From assembly GCF_000383595.1 (NCBI RefSeq), contig NZ_KB911581.1:4744496-4808495 (forward strand): 64,000 nucleotides of DNA, read 5' to 3'. The notes beneath the pieces were generated by a model. The model had not been told where the DNA came from. It made no database searches and saw nothing but the letters and a program-made list of their open reading frames with translations. The position numbers were made by a program, and so were the translations under genes. Shown here piece by piece: positions 51,454 through 59,501 of the stretch. This DNA comes from Streptomyces bottropensis ATCC 25435 (lineage in GTDB: Bacteria; Actinomycetota; Actinomycetes; Streptomycetales; Streptomycetaceae). Position 1 is the stretch's first letter; each line of letters opens with the position of its first letter.

Positions 51454-51983
51454 GCGCGCCGACGACGGCCCGGCCCGTCGACGCCGAGCGGACCGGACGC
51501 CGCGTCGAGGAGGTGCTGGACCGGCTCACCTCAGGCGGCGACCAGGCCGCCGCCGCGGCCGCCGAGGAACTCGTGCGCTCCCTCATGGACTTCTACGGCG
51601 CCGGACTGGCCCGCATCCTCCACCTGCTGTCCTCCGCGCCCGGTGAACCGTCGAAGGGACTCCTCGGCGACGAGGTGGTCGCGAGCCTGCTGGTCCTGCA
51701 CGACCTGCACCCCGAGGACCGCGACACCCGCATCGCCCGCGCCCTCGACAGCGTCCGCGAACACACCCTGGACGTCGTGGACTTCGACGAGGACAGCGGC
51801 ACCCTGCGGGTGCGCGCACGGGCGGGCGGCGGCTGCGGTTGCGGATCCGGCGCGGACGCCCGGCAGGCCGCCGAGGCGGCACTCGCCTGCTTCGCACCCG
51901 AGGTCAGGGCCGTCGAGGTCCGGACCGCACCCGCCGGCCCCACCCTCCTGCAGATCAGCACGGCACCTACGGGGTCCCGATGA
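51450..51983 (+). CDS. NifU-like protein of the hydrogenase locus
   Basis: The 177-residue protein has an N-terminal helical part (RVEEVLDRLTSGG, MDFYGAGLARILHLL, DEVVASLLVLHDLHPED) and a C-terminal region like the NifU scaffold (VDFDEDSGTLRVRARAGGG, EAALACFAPEVRAVEV). The usual CxxC is replaced by C129-G-C131, with C147 nearby, so cluster binding may differ. NifU-like genes are regular members of hhy clusters; they are thought to help Fe-S assembly or electron transfer. It is coupled to hhyL and the next gene by ATGA overlaps. Confidence 0.75.
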   Translation: MSAPTTARPVDAERTGRRVEEVLDRLTSGGDQAAAAAAEELVRSLMDFYGAGLARILHLLSSAPGEPSKGLLGDEVVASLLVLHDLHPEDRDTRIARALDSVREHTLDVVDFDEDSGTLRVRARAGGGCGCGSGADARQAAEAALACFAPEVRAVEVRTAPAGPTLLQISTAPTGSR

Positions 51984-52651
51984 CGGCGACCGCCACCGGT
52001 CTGAAGAGGTTCCTGGCGGAACGCCCACCGCGGGCAGAGCGGTGCGAACTGTGCGCGGTGGAGGTGCCCGGCGACCATCGTCACCTCGTCGACACCGAGA
52101 AACGCGCCCTCGTCTGCGCCTGCGCCCCCTGCGCCCTGCTGATGGAACAGCCGGGCGCCGCCGCGGGCCGCTTCCGCACGGTCCCGGCCCGCTACCTCAC
52201 CGACCCCGGCCACCGCCTCGACGACAACGCGTGGGAGGCGTTGCAGATCCCGGTCGGCGTCGCCTTCCTCTTCCGCAACGCCGCGCTCGACCGGCTGGTC
52301 GCCCTCTACCCGAGTCCGGCCGGAGCCACCGAGAGCGAACTCGAACCGGACACCTGGGCGGCCGTCCTCGGCGAGAGCCGTCTCGCGGCCCTCCTCGAAC
52401 CCGACGTGGAGGCACTGCTGCTGCGCCGCACGGACGGCCGCTGCGAGACCCACCTCGTCCCGATCGACATCTGCTACCGACTCGTCGGCCGTATGCGCCT
52501 GTCGTGGCAGGGCTTCGACGGCGGAGCCGAGGCCCGCACCGCCCTGGAGGCGTTCTTCGCGGACGTCACCCGCCGCGCCCGGCCCGTGGACGACCTGCGG
52601 GACGTGGACCGCGAGCCGCCGCGTCCGGCGGGGACGGGGGTGCGGCCGTGA
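51980..52651 (+). CDS. DUF5947 protein of the hydrogenase locus
   Basis: The 223-residue protein carries two Cys pairs near its start (C22-x2-C25 and C48-x2-C51, with C46), suggesting a zinc or rubredoxin-type iron site. An alpha/beta region follows (WEALQIPVGVAFLFRNAALD, CETHLVPIDICYRLVGRMR). It is known only as DUF5947, seen in hhy-type gene clusters. It overlaps both neighbours by 4 nt. An electron-transfer or maturation function is plausible but unproven. Confidence 0.75.
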   Translation: MTATATGLKRFLAERPPRAERCELCAVEVPGDHRHLVDTEKRALVCACAPCALLMEQPGAAAGRFRTVPARYLTDPGHRLDDNAWEALQIPVGVAFLFRNAALDRLVALYPSPAGATESELEPDTWAAVLGESRLAALLEPDVEALLLRRTDGRCETHLVPIDICYRLVGRMRLSWQGFDGGAEARTALEAFFADVTRRARPVDDLRDVDREPPRPAGTGVRP

Positions 52652-53334
52652 CGGAGTTCTCCTTCGCCTGCACCGGAGTCCGTGCCGACCGGTACGCCGC
52701 CGGCCCCACCCTCGTCTTCCGGCTGCGCGTCACCGCCGCCGGCAACGCCCCCGTGCACGCGGTCGCCCTGCGCTGCCAGATCCGCATCGAACCCGCCCGC
52801 CGCGGCTACGAGCCCGCCGAGGCCGACGGTCTGACGGACCTCTTCGGCGATCGCTCCCGCTGGGGCAGCACCCTCCAGCCCGTGCAGTTCGCCCAGGTGT
52901 CGGTCATGGTCCCCAGCTTCACCGGAGAGACCGAGACCGACGTCGTCGTGCCCTGCACCTACGACATGGAGATCGCCGCCACCCGCTACCTCACCGCCCT
53001 CACCGAGGGCGAGGTCCCCCTGCTCATGCTCTTCTCCGGAACGGCGTTCACCGGAGCGGGCGGCTTCCGCGTCGAACCCGTCCCCTGGGACCGGGAGGCG
53101 GCCTTCCGGATGCCGGTCGCCGTCTGGCGGGAGATGGTCGAGCAGCACTTCCCCGGCTGCGGCTGGATCCGGCTGCCCCGCGACACGATGGACGCCCTCC
53201 TCGCCTACCGCTCCCGGCACGCGCTGGCCTCCTGGGAGGCGACCCTCAAGCTCCTCCTCGACGACGCCGCCGAGCCACCCGCGCGCGACCCGTTCCGCGC
53301 GCTCACCGGCACCACCGGAAGGACCGACCCGTGA
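52648..53334 (+). CDS. DUF6084 protein of the hydrogenase locus
   Basis: The 228-residue protein is beta-rich (EFSFACTGVRADRYAAGPTL, LRCQIRIEPARRGY, FTGETETDVVVPCTYDMEI) with a helical end (AVWREMVEQHFPGCGWIRL, DTMDALLAYRSRHAL). No catalytic signature is seen. GTG 52648 overlaps the DUF5947 stop, and its own stop overlaps the next gene. It belongs to an actinobacterial family linked to group 1h hydrogenases. Confidence 0.73.
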   Translation: MTEFSFACTGVRADRYAAGPTLVFRLRVTAAGNAPVHAVALRCQIRIEPARRGYEPAEADGLTDLFGDRSRWGSTLQPVQFAQVSVMVPSFTGETETDVVVPCTYDMEIAATRYLTALTEGEVPLLMLFSGTAFTGAGGFRVEPVPWDREAAFRMPVAVWREMVEQHFPGCGWIRLPRDTMDALLAYRSRHALASWEATLKLLLDDAAEPPARDPFRALTGTTGRTDP

Positions 53335-54764
53335 CCCTGACCGCGTTCGCCGCCGAGACCGAGGAGCGGTTCGCCCTCGCGCGCCAGGTGGCCGACGCCG
53401 TCCTCTTCGAGGGCTATGTCCTCTACCCGTACCGCGCCTCGTCGGCCAAGAACCGGCTGCGCTGGCAGTTCGGTGTGCTCGTGCCACCCGGCTGGGGCGC
53501 CGAGTGCGAGGAGCACGACTTCCAGCACACCGAGTGCCTGATGGAACCGAAGGCGGGCGCGACCCTCTCGGTCGAGGTGCGTTTCCTGCACGCCCGACGG
53601 CGCACGGTACAGCGGGTCCGCCCGGACGGCGACTTCGACACCGTCACCGAACTCGCCCTCGACGACCGGGTGCTGGTGCCCTGGGACGAGGGGTTCGAGG
53701 AACGCGTCGAGGTGATCGCGCCGGTGGACGCACTCCTCGGCGACGGCGTCACCCACCCCTTCCGCCTCCCGGCCAGGGAGGACACCGCCCCGGTCCTCGA
53801 CGCGGCCGGCCGTACCGTCGGCCGGCTGCTGCGGCGGTGCGAGGCGGTCAGCGGGACGGTGCGGCTGTCCGCCCGCGAACTCGACGGCCCCTACCGGACC
53901 CTGCGGCTGACCGCCGTCGTCGAGAACACCAGCGACTGGACACCGCCCGAGGGCCACGCCGCCGACCGGGACGCGGCGCTGCCGCACTCCCTGGTGGCCA
54001 CCCACCTCCTCATGGCCCTCAGCGCCGGATCGTTCCTGTCGATGACCGATCCCCCCGAGTGGGCGAAGGGCGCGGTCGCCGCCTGCCGCAACCTCCACAC
54101 CTGGCCCGTGCTCGCCGGCGAACCCGGCCGGGCCGACCTGGTGCTGTCCTCGCCGATCATCCTGGAGGACCACCCGGCCATCGCCCCGGAGAGCCCCGGC
54201 GCGCTCTACGACGCCACGGAGATCGACGAGATCCTCGCGCTGCGCACCGCCGCCCTCACCGACGAGGAGAAACGCGAGGCCAGAGGAACCGACGAACGCG
54301 CGGCCGCCGTGATCGAGCTGGCGGAGTCGATGCCGGCCGAGGTGCTGGAGCGGCTGCACGGGGCGGTACGCAGTCTGCGCGAGGTGACGGCCGGCCCCGG
54401 CCCCGCCGATCCGGGCGTCGGCTTCCCCGACGAGTTCGGGGTGGCGCGGCCCGACACCCCCTGGTGGGATCCGGCGAGCGACGCGGGATTCGACCCGGCG
54501 CGGGACCGGGTGGTCGTCGGCGGCCGCTCGGTGGGCCAGGGCAGCCGGGTCGAACTGCACCCGGGCCTGCGGCGCACCGACGCTCAGGACATCTTCCTGC
54601 GGGGCCGCACCGCCGTGGTCGAGGCCGTGCTGCACGACGTCGACGGCGGCGTCCACCTGGCGGTCACGGTGGAGGGCGACCCGGGCGCCGACATCCGCCG
54701 CGAGCAGGGCCGCTTCCTGTACTTCCAGCCCGACGAGGTCACACCGCTGGAGGACGGCGCATGA
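53331..54764 (+). CDS. Conserved 477-residue protein of the hydrogenase locus
   Basis: This large soluble protein has no motif I recognise. Conserved-looking stretches include VLFEGYVLYPYRASSAKNRLRW, LVATHLLMALSAGSFLSMTDPP, CRNLHTWPVLAG, LVLSSPIILEDHPAIAPES, and FLYFQPDEVTPLEDGA at the end, with one Cys cluster (GAECEEHDFQHTECLM). It is tied by ATGA overlaps to the DUF6084 gene before it and the protease after it, so it must act with the hydrogenase, possibly as an assembly factor. Confidence 0.7.
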   Translation: MTLTAFAAETEERFALARQVADAVLFEGYVLYPYRASSAKNRLRWQFGVLVPPGWGAECEEHDFQHTECLMEPKAGATLSVEVRFLHARRRTVQRVRPDGDFDTVTELALDDRVLVPWDEGFEERVEVIAPVDALLGDGVTHPFRLPAREDTAPVLDAAGRTVGRLLRRCEAVSGTVRLSARELDGPYRTLRLTAVVENTSDWTPPEGHAADRDAALPHSLVATHLLMALSAGSFLSMTDPPEWAKGAVAACRNLHTWPVLAGEPGRADLVLSSPIILEDHPAIAPESPGALYDATEIDEILALRTAALTDEEKREARGTDERAAAVIELAESMPAEVLERLHGAVRSLREVTAGPGPADPGVGFPDEFGVARPDTPWWDPASDAGFDPARDRVVVGGRSVGQGSRVELHPGLRRTDAQDIFLRGRTAVVEAVLHDVDGGVHLAVTVEGDPGADIRREQGRFLYFQPDEVTPLEDGA

Positions 54765-55306
54765 ACCCTCCGGCCGCGTCGCCCCCCAGGACCCTCGTCG
54801 CCGGGATCGGCAACATCTTCCTCGGCGACGACGGCTTCGGCGTGGAGACCGCACGCCGGCTCGCCGGACGCGAGCTGCCCGCCCACGTGGAGATCGTGGA
54901 CATCGGCGTGCGGGGGGTGCACCTCGCCTACCAGCTTCTGGACGGCTACGACATCCTCGTCCTCGTGGACGCCACGGCACGCGGCGAAGCCCCCGGCACG
55001 CTGTACGTGATCGAACACGAGGCCGACGCCCCGGGCCCGGCGCAGGAGACCCCGCCCCTGGACGGCCACCGGATGACCCCCGACACCGTCCTGGCGCTGC
55101 TGGCCACGCTCTGCGCCGGCACGGGCGCCGACCCACCGCGCCGCGTCCTGGTCGTGGGCTGCGAACCGGCCTCGGTGGACGAGCACATGGGACTCAGCGC
55201 GCCGGTGGCGGACGCCGTACCGGAGGCGGTCCGGCTGATCGAAGAGCTGCTGCGGGACGGCGATCCGTCCGTGGCGCCGGTCTCGACCGCTGAGGCCACG
55301 ACATGA
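54761..55306 (+). CDS. Hydrogenase maturation endopeptidase
   Basis: The 181-residue protein is of the HyaD/HybD/HycI type: VAGIGNIFLGDDGFG with the first metal-site residue, VDIGVRGVHLAY, VLVDATARGE with the second, and VVGCEPASVD near the third. It binds the immature large subunit through nickel and removes the C-terminal tail after the L2 His. ATG 54761 overlaps the preceding stop by ATGA. The C-terminal 20 residues are a flexible extension. Confidence 0.9.
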   Translation: MNPPAASPPRTLVAGIGNIFLGDDGFGVETARRLAGRELPAHVEIVDIGVRGVHLAYQLLDGYDILVLVDATARGEAPGTLYVIEHEADAPGPAQETPPLDGHRMTPDTVLALLATLCAGTGADPPRRVLVVGCEPASVDEHMGLSAPVADAVPEAVRLIEELLRDGDPSVAPVSTAEATT

Positions 55307-55317
55307 GGAGAGACGGA

Positions 55318-55422
55318 ATGAAGAAGATCGTCATCGGTGGAGCGGCACTGGCCGCCGTGGTCGTGCTCGCCGCCGAGGTACTGCCGGACGTCAGGCGCTA
55401 CTTGCGGATCCGACGCATGTGA
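55318..55422 (+). CDS. 34-residue membrane peptide (DUF6893-like)
   Basis: A very short gene begins ATGAAGAAGATC at 55318, 8 nt after AGGAG (55306-55310), and ends at the TGA 55420-55422. The peptide is KK, one hydrophobic helix (IVIGGAALAAVVVLAAEVL), then a basic tail (PDVRRYLRIRRM). It should insert in the membrane with the basic end in the cytoplasm. Similar tiny proteins are annotated as DUF6893 in Streptomyces. Location between the protease and hypA, in the same direction, makes it a candidate membrane partner of the hydrogenase. Confidence 0.75.
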   Translation: MKKIVIGGAALAAVVVLAAEVLPDVRRYLRIRRM

Positions 55423-55557
55423 GGCCGCGGGCTCCCGCGCGGTTGGGTCGAACGGTGTACCCGCCGCCCGGTCACGGCGTGCCGGACCGTACGCCACGGT
55501 CCCGCGCGCCTCTAATGAACCCCGGCGGGAGGCAGGCAGCGGAAGGACGAGATCCCC

Positions 55558-55956
55558 ATGCACGAGATGTCCGTCGCGCTGGCCGTCGTCGACCAGGTCG
55601 TTCAGGCCGCCGACCGGGCCGGAGACGTCACGGCGGTGCGATCGGTACGGCTCCAGGTGGGCGAACTCGCCGGTGTCGTACCCGACGCGCTCGCCTTCAG
55701 CTTCGAACTGGCCTGTGCCGGAACGCTGTTGGAAGGCGCCGAACTGGTCACCGAGGAGGTGCCGGGGCGGGCACGCTGCACCTCCTGCGCACACGCCTGG
55801 GACGTCGGCATGCCGCCCCGGCTGACCTGCCCCGCGTGCGGCGGGACGCGGACCGACCTGCTCGCGGGCCGGGAACTGCAGATCGTCGACGTGCGCTGGG
55901 AGGACGGTGGCCCCGCGCACCCGTCCACCCGCGAACCCATCTCCGAGGAGCGCTGA
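55558..55956 (+). CDS. hypA: Hydrogenase nickel incorporation protein HypA
   Basis: The 132-residue protein begins MHEMSVAL, where His2 is the nickel ligand, and contains the zinc finger pairs CTSCAHAW (C-x2-C) and CPACGGTRTD (C-x2-C). It delivers nickel to the large subunit with HypB. A purine-rich GGAAGG lies before ATG 55558. It opens the hyp cassette, separated by 135 bp from the peptide gene, so an internal promoter is possible. Confidence 0.93.
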   Translation: MHEMSVALAVVDQVVQAADRAGDVTAVRSVRLQVGELAGVVPDALAFSFELACAGTLLEGAELVTEEVPGRARCTSCAHAWDVGMPPRLTCPACGGTRTDLLAGRELQIVDVRWEDGGPAHPSTREPISEER

Positions 55957-55959
55957 ACC

Positions 55960-56769
55960 ATGTGCCGTGTCGCCGACCTGCGCCAGGCCGTACTGGCGAA
56001 GAACGACGAGAGCGCCCGCGAACTGCGTACGCGTCTCACCGCCCGAGGCACGGCGGTCGTCAACCTGCTGTCCAGTCCGGGCAGCGGCAAGACCGCGCTG
56101 CTGGAGCAGGAACTGCTGCGGGCACGTGAGCGGTCCGTACCCGTCGCCGCGCTGAGCGCCGATCTCGCCACCGAGAACGACGCGATCCGCCTGGCACGTT
56201 CGGGTGTACCGGTCAAGCAGGTGCTCACCGACGGACTGTGCCATCTGGAGGCGGGCATGCTCGCCCGGCACCTCGACGGATGGCTGCCCGACGGCACCCG
56301 GCTGCTGTTCGTGGAGAACGTCGGCAACCTCGTCTGCCCCGCCTCCTACGACCTGGGGGAGACGCTGAGGGTCGCCCTCGCCTCGGTGACGGAGGGCGAG
56401 GACAAGCCGCTCAAGTACCCCACCGCCTTCGGGCTCGCGCACCTGGTCGTGGTGACCAAGACCGACCTCGCGGAGGCGGTCGAGTTCGACGAGGTCGCGT
56501 TCCGCGCGAACCTGGAACAGGTCAACCCGGGGGTCGAGGTGGTCATGACCTCCGCACGCCGGGGACGGGGGGTCGGCGCCCTGCTCGACCGGGCGATGGC
56601 GGCCGCGGACGGCGCCCCCGTCCACGCGCCGGTCATGGCCGGCCAGCCCCACCACCACGGTCACGTCCACGCTCCTGTGCACGCCCACGACGGTCACGTC
56701 CCCACGCATGACGGTCATACGCACGCGCGTCCGGAGACCGACGGCGCCATGGCCCACACCCACCCGTGA
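55960..56769 (+). CDS. hypB: Hydrogenase nickel incorporation GTPase HypB with C-terminal His tail
   Basis: The 269-residue GTPase has Walker A SSPGSGKTALLE, LFVENVGNLVCPASYDLGE (Walker B/metal region with the intersubunit Cys) and NKxD-like VVTKTDLAE. GTP hydrolysis drives nickel insertion. Unusually, the His-rich nickel-storage stretch is at the C-terminus (last 48 residues, about 14 His) rather than at the N-terminus. It begins 3 bp after hypA and its stop overlaps hypF (GTGA). Confidence 0.93.
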   Translation: MCRVADLRQAVLAKNDESARELRTRLTARGTAVVNLLSSPGSGKTALLEQELLRARERSVPVAALSADLATENDAIRLARSGVPVKQVLTDGLCHLEAGMLARHLDGWLPDGTRLLFVENVGNLVCPASYDLGETLRVALASVTEGEDKPLKYPTAFGLAHLVVVTKTDLAEAVEFDEVAFRANLEQVNPGVEVVMTSARRGRGVGALLDRAMAAADGAPVHAPVMAGQPHHHGHVHAPVHAHDGHVPTHDGHTHARPETDGAMAHTHP

Positions 56770-59162
56770 GCGGTCCGCAGGCCCCGGCCGCCGTCGCCGA
56801 GTCCGCTCCGCTGCGCCGCCGGATCGTCGTGCGGGGAGTGGTGCAGGGGGTGGGCTTCCGGCCCTACCTGTACGGCCTCGCCACCGAACTCGCCCTGGCC
56901 GGCCATGTGACCAACACCGCCGAGGGCGTCGTCGTGGAGATCGAGGGCGCCGCCTCGGCCGTGGCCGTGTTCTGCGAGCGGATCGCCGCCCAGGCGCCGC
57001 CGCTGGCCCGCGTCGAGTCCGTCGAGCACCACGAGCTGCCCGCCGTCGGCGACGGCACCGCGTTCACCATCCACACCTCGCACTCCGGCGGACCGGCCCG
57101 CACCCTGGTCTCCCCGGACTCCGCGACCTGCGCCGACTGCCTCGCCGAGCTGGCCGACCCGGCGGACCGGCGCCACCGCCACCCCTTCGTCAACTGCACC
57201 AACTGCGGCCCGCGCTTCACGATCGTCACCGCAGTGCCCTACGACCGGGCCGCCACGACCATGGCCGGCTTCGCGATGTGCCCCGACTGCGCCCGCGAGT
57301 ACGCGGACCCGGCGGACCGGCGCTTCCACGCGCAGCCCGTCGCCTGCCCGGCCTGCGGGCCGCGCCTGCGGCTGGTCCTCCGACCGAGCCCAGGGGCCGG
57401 GAGCGTCGAGGGGGCCGACCCCGTGGGCGAGGCGCGCGCCCTGCTCGCACGGGGCGCGATCCTCGCCGTGAAGGGGCTGGGCGGCTACCACCTGGCCTGC
57501 GACGCCACGAACGAGGCAGCCGTCGCCCTGCTGCGGCGCCGGAAGGCCCGCGGGGACAAGCCCTTCGCCGTCATGGCCAGGACGGCGGACGACGTCCGGC
57601 ACCTCGTGCGGCTGAGTCCCGAGGAGCGCGGGCTGCTCGAAGACGTCGCCAGACCGGTGGTCCTGGTCAGACGGCGCCGTCCGGACACCGCCGGCGGTCC
57701 GCGGCCCGCCGAGGCGGTCGCGCCCGGCAGCCCCGACCTCGGCCTGATGCTGCCCTATACGCCCCTGCACCATCTGCTGCTCGGACTGTCCGGCGACGCG
57801 GACGGCCCCCGCCTGCTCGTCATGACCAGCGGCAACGTGTCCGGTGAACCCATCGTCACCGACGACACCGAGGCACTGGAGCGGCTCGCGCACCTGGCCG
57901 ACGCCTGGCTCACCCACGACCGCCCGATCCACGTCCCCTGCGACGACTCCGTGGTCCGGGTCTGCGACGGACGGCCCCTGGTGATCCGCCGCTCGCGTGG
58001 CTACGCACCGCTGCCGCTCACCCTTCCCCTGCCCGTGCGGCCCGCCCTCGCCGTCGGCGGAGACCTGAAGAACACGTTCTGCCTGGGGTCGGACCGCCGC
58101 GCCTGGCTCTCCGCGCACATCGGCGACATGGACGACGTCGCCACGCAGCGGGCGTTCGAGCGCGCGGCGCGGCAGCTGACGTCCCTCACCGGGGTACGGC
58201 CCGAAACGCTGGTGTCCGACCGGCATCCCGGCTACCGCTCCGCCCGGTGGGCCGACCGGAACGCGGCGGACCGGCCCGTCGTACGCGTCCAGCACCATCA
58301 CGCGCACATCGCCGCCACGATGGCCGAACACGGGCTGGACGGCACCCGGCGGGTGATCGGCGTCGCCTTCGACGGAACGGGCCACGGCGACGACGGCGCC
58401 GTCTGGGGCGGCGAGTTCCTGCTCGCCGACTACGACCGCTTCACCCGGTTCGGTCACCTCGCCTACGTCCCGCTGCCCGGCGGCGACACCGCGGTGCGCC
58501 GCCCGTACCGCATGGCACTGGCCCACCTGTGGGCGGCCGGCCTGCCCTGGACCGACGACCTCCCCTGTGCGGCCGCCTGCCCGCCCGACGAACTCCGCGC
58601 CCTGAGGACGCAGTTGCAGCGGAGCCTGAACTGTGTTCCCACGTCCAGCATGGGCCGGCTCTTCGACGCGGTGTCCTCGCTGGCCGGTGTGTGCCACCGT
58701 GCCGGATACGAGGCGCAGGCCGCCGTCGAGCTGGAGGGCGCGGCGCTGCTCGCGCCCACCGGGGACGGTGAGGCGTACGCCTTCGCCCTGCACGCGTCGC
58801 AGGAGAGCGGGACGGGCCCGGTACGGGCCGATCCGGCGCCCGTCCTCGCGGCGGTCGTCGACGACCTGCGCGCGGGCGTCGCGCCGGCGCTGATCGCGGC
58901 CCGGTTCCACCGGGGCGTGGCCGCTGTGGTGCGCGCGATGTGCGTGCGGGCGCGCGAGCGGCACGGGCTGGACACGGTGGCCCTGACGGGGGGCGTGTTC
59001 GCCAACACGCTGCTCTCCTCGGCCTGCGCCGCCGGCCTGCGCGAGGACGGCTTCACGGTCCTGCGGCACCACCTGGTGCCGCCGGGCGACGGCGGCCTGG
59101 CGCTGGGGCAGCTGATGGTGGCCGCCCGGACCACGACCGCCGTCCTCACGCCCACCGACTGA
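56766..59162 (+). CDS. hypF: Carbamoyltransferase HypF
   Basis: The 798-residue enzyme has the four HypF parts in order: acylphosphatase (VRGVVQGVGFRPYLY, about 20-100), two zinc fingers (CADCLAEL...CTNCGPRF and CPDCAREY...CPACGPRL), a YrdC-like domain (AILAVKGLGGYHLACDA), and a Kae1/carbamoyltransferase domain (VQHHHAHIAATMAEHG, GVAFDGTGHGDDGAVWGGEF). It transfers carbamoyl phosphate-derived carbamoyl to HypE as first step of cyanide ligand synthesis. GTG 56766 overlaps hypB. Confidence 0.95.
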   Translation: MSGPQAPAAVAESAPLRRRIVVRGVVQGVGFRPYLYGLATELALAGHVTNTAEGVVVEIEGAASAVAVFCERIAAQAPPLARVESVEHHELPAVGDGTAFTIHTSHSGGPARTLVSPDSATCADCLAELADPADRRHRHPFVNCTNCGPRFTIVTAVPYDRAATTMAGFAMCPDCAREYADPADRRFHAQPVACPACGPRLRLVLRPSPGAGSVEGADPVGEARALLARGAILAVKGLGGYHLACDATNEAAVALLRRRKARGDKPFAVMARTADDVRHLVRLSPEERGLLEDVARPVVLVRRRRPDTAGGPRPAEAVAPGSPDLGLMLPYTPLHHLLLGLSGDADGPRLLVMTSGNVSGEPIVTDDTEALERLAHLADAWLTHDRPIHVPCDDSVVRVCDGRPLVIRRSRGYAPLPLTLPLPVRPALAVGGDLKNTFCLGSDRRAWLSAHIGDMDDVATQRAFERAARQLTSLTGVRPETLVSDRHPGYRSARWADRNAADRPVVRVQHHHAHIAATMAEHGLDGTRRVIGVAFDGTGHGDDGAVWGGEFLLADYDRFTRFGHLAYVPLPGGDTAVRRPYRMALAHLWAAGLPWTDDLPCAAACPPDELRALRTQLQRSLNCVPTSSMGRLFDAVSSLAGVCHRAGYEAQAAVELEGAALLAPTGDGEAYAFALHASQESGTGPVRADPAPVLAAVVDDLRAGVAPALIAARFHRGVAAVVRAMCVRARERHGLDTVALTGGVFANTLLSSACAAGLREDGFTVLRHHLVPPGDGGLALGQLMVAARTTTAVLTPTD

Positions 59163-59195
59163 GCGACGCGCGACCCCCACAGTGAGGAGAGGCTC

Positions 59196-59501
59196 ATGTG
59201 CCTGGCGGTACCCGGCAGAGTGCTGGACATCGAGGAACGGGAGGGCACTCGGATGGCCACCGTCGACTTCGGCGGAGTGGTCAAGGAGGTGTGCCTGGAG
59301 TATCTGCCCGACCTTCAGGTCGGCGAGTACGCCATCGTGCACGTCGGTTTCGCCCTGCAACGGCTGGACGAGGAGTCGGCGCGACAGACGCTCGAACTCT
59401 TCGCCGAACTCGGCTTGCTGCAGGAGGAGTTCGGAGATCCGTGGGAGACGGCGGCGGCGGAGGCGGGCATGGACCCGGTGGAAGAGGTGCGCAACCCGTG
59501 A
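59196..59501 (+). CDS. hypC: Hydrogenase assembly chaperone HypC
   Basis: The 101-residue chaperone starts MCLAVPGRVLDIEE, with Cys2 essential for binding the Fe(CN)2CO group, and shows VDFGGVVKEVCLEYLPDLQVGEYAIVHVGFAL typical of the family (parts quoted: VGEYAIVHVGFA). It works with HypD and the large subunit. Its C-terminus is slightly longer than usual and overlaps the hypD GTG by 4 nt. The ATG follows GAGGAGAGG. Confidence 0.93.
   Translation: MCLAVPGRVLDIEEREGTRMATVDFGGVVKEVCLEYLPDLQVGEYAIVHVGFALQRLDEESARQTLELFAELGLLQEEFGDPWETAAAEAGMDPVEEVRNP

Noticed and set aside
56715..59360. An 881-codon minus-strand frame opposite hypF
   Set aside because: Antisense shadow of hypF with biased composition; the plus strand has all HypF motifs.
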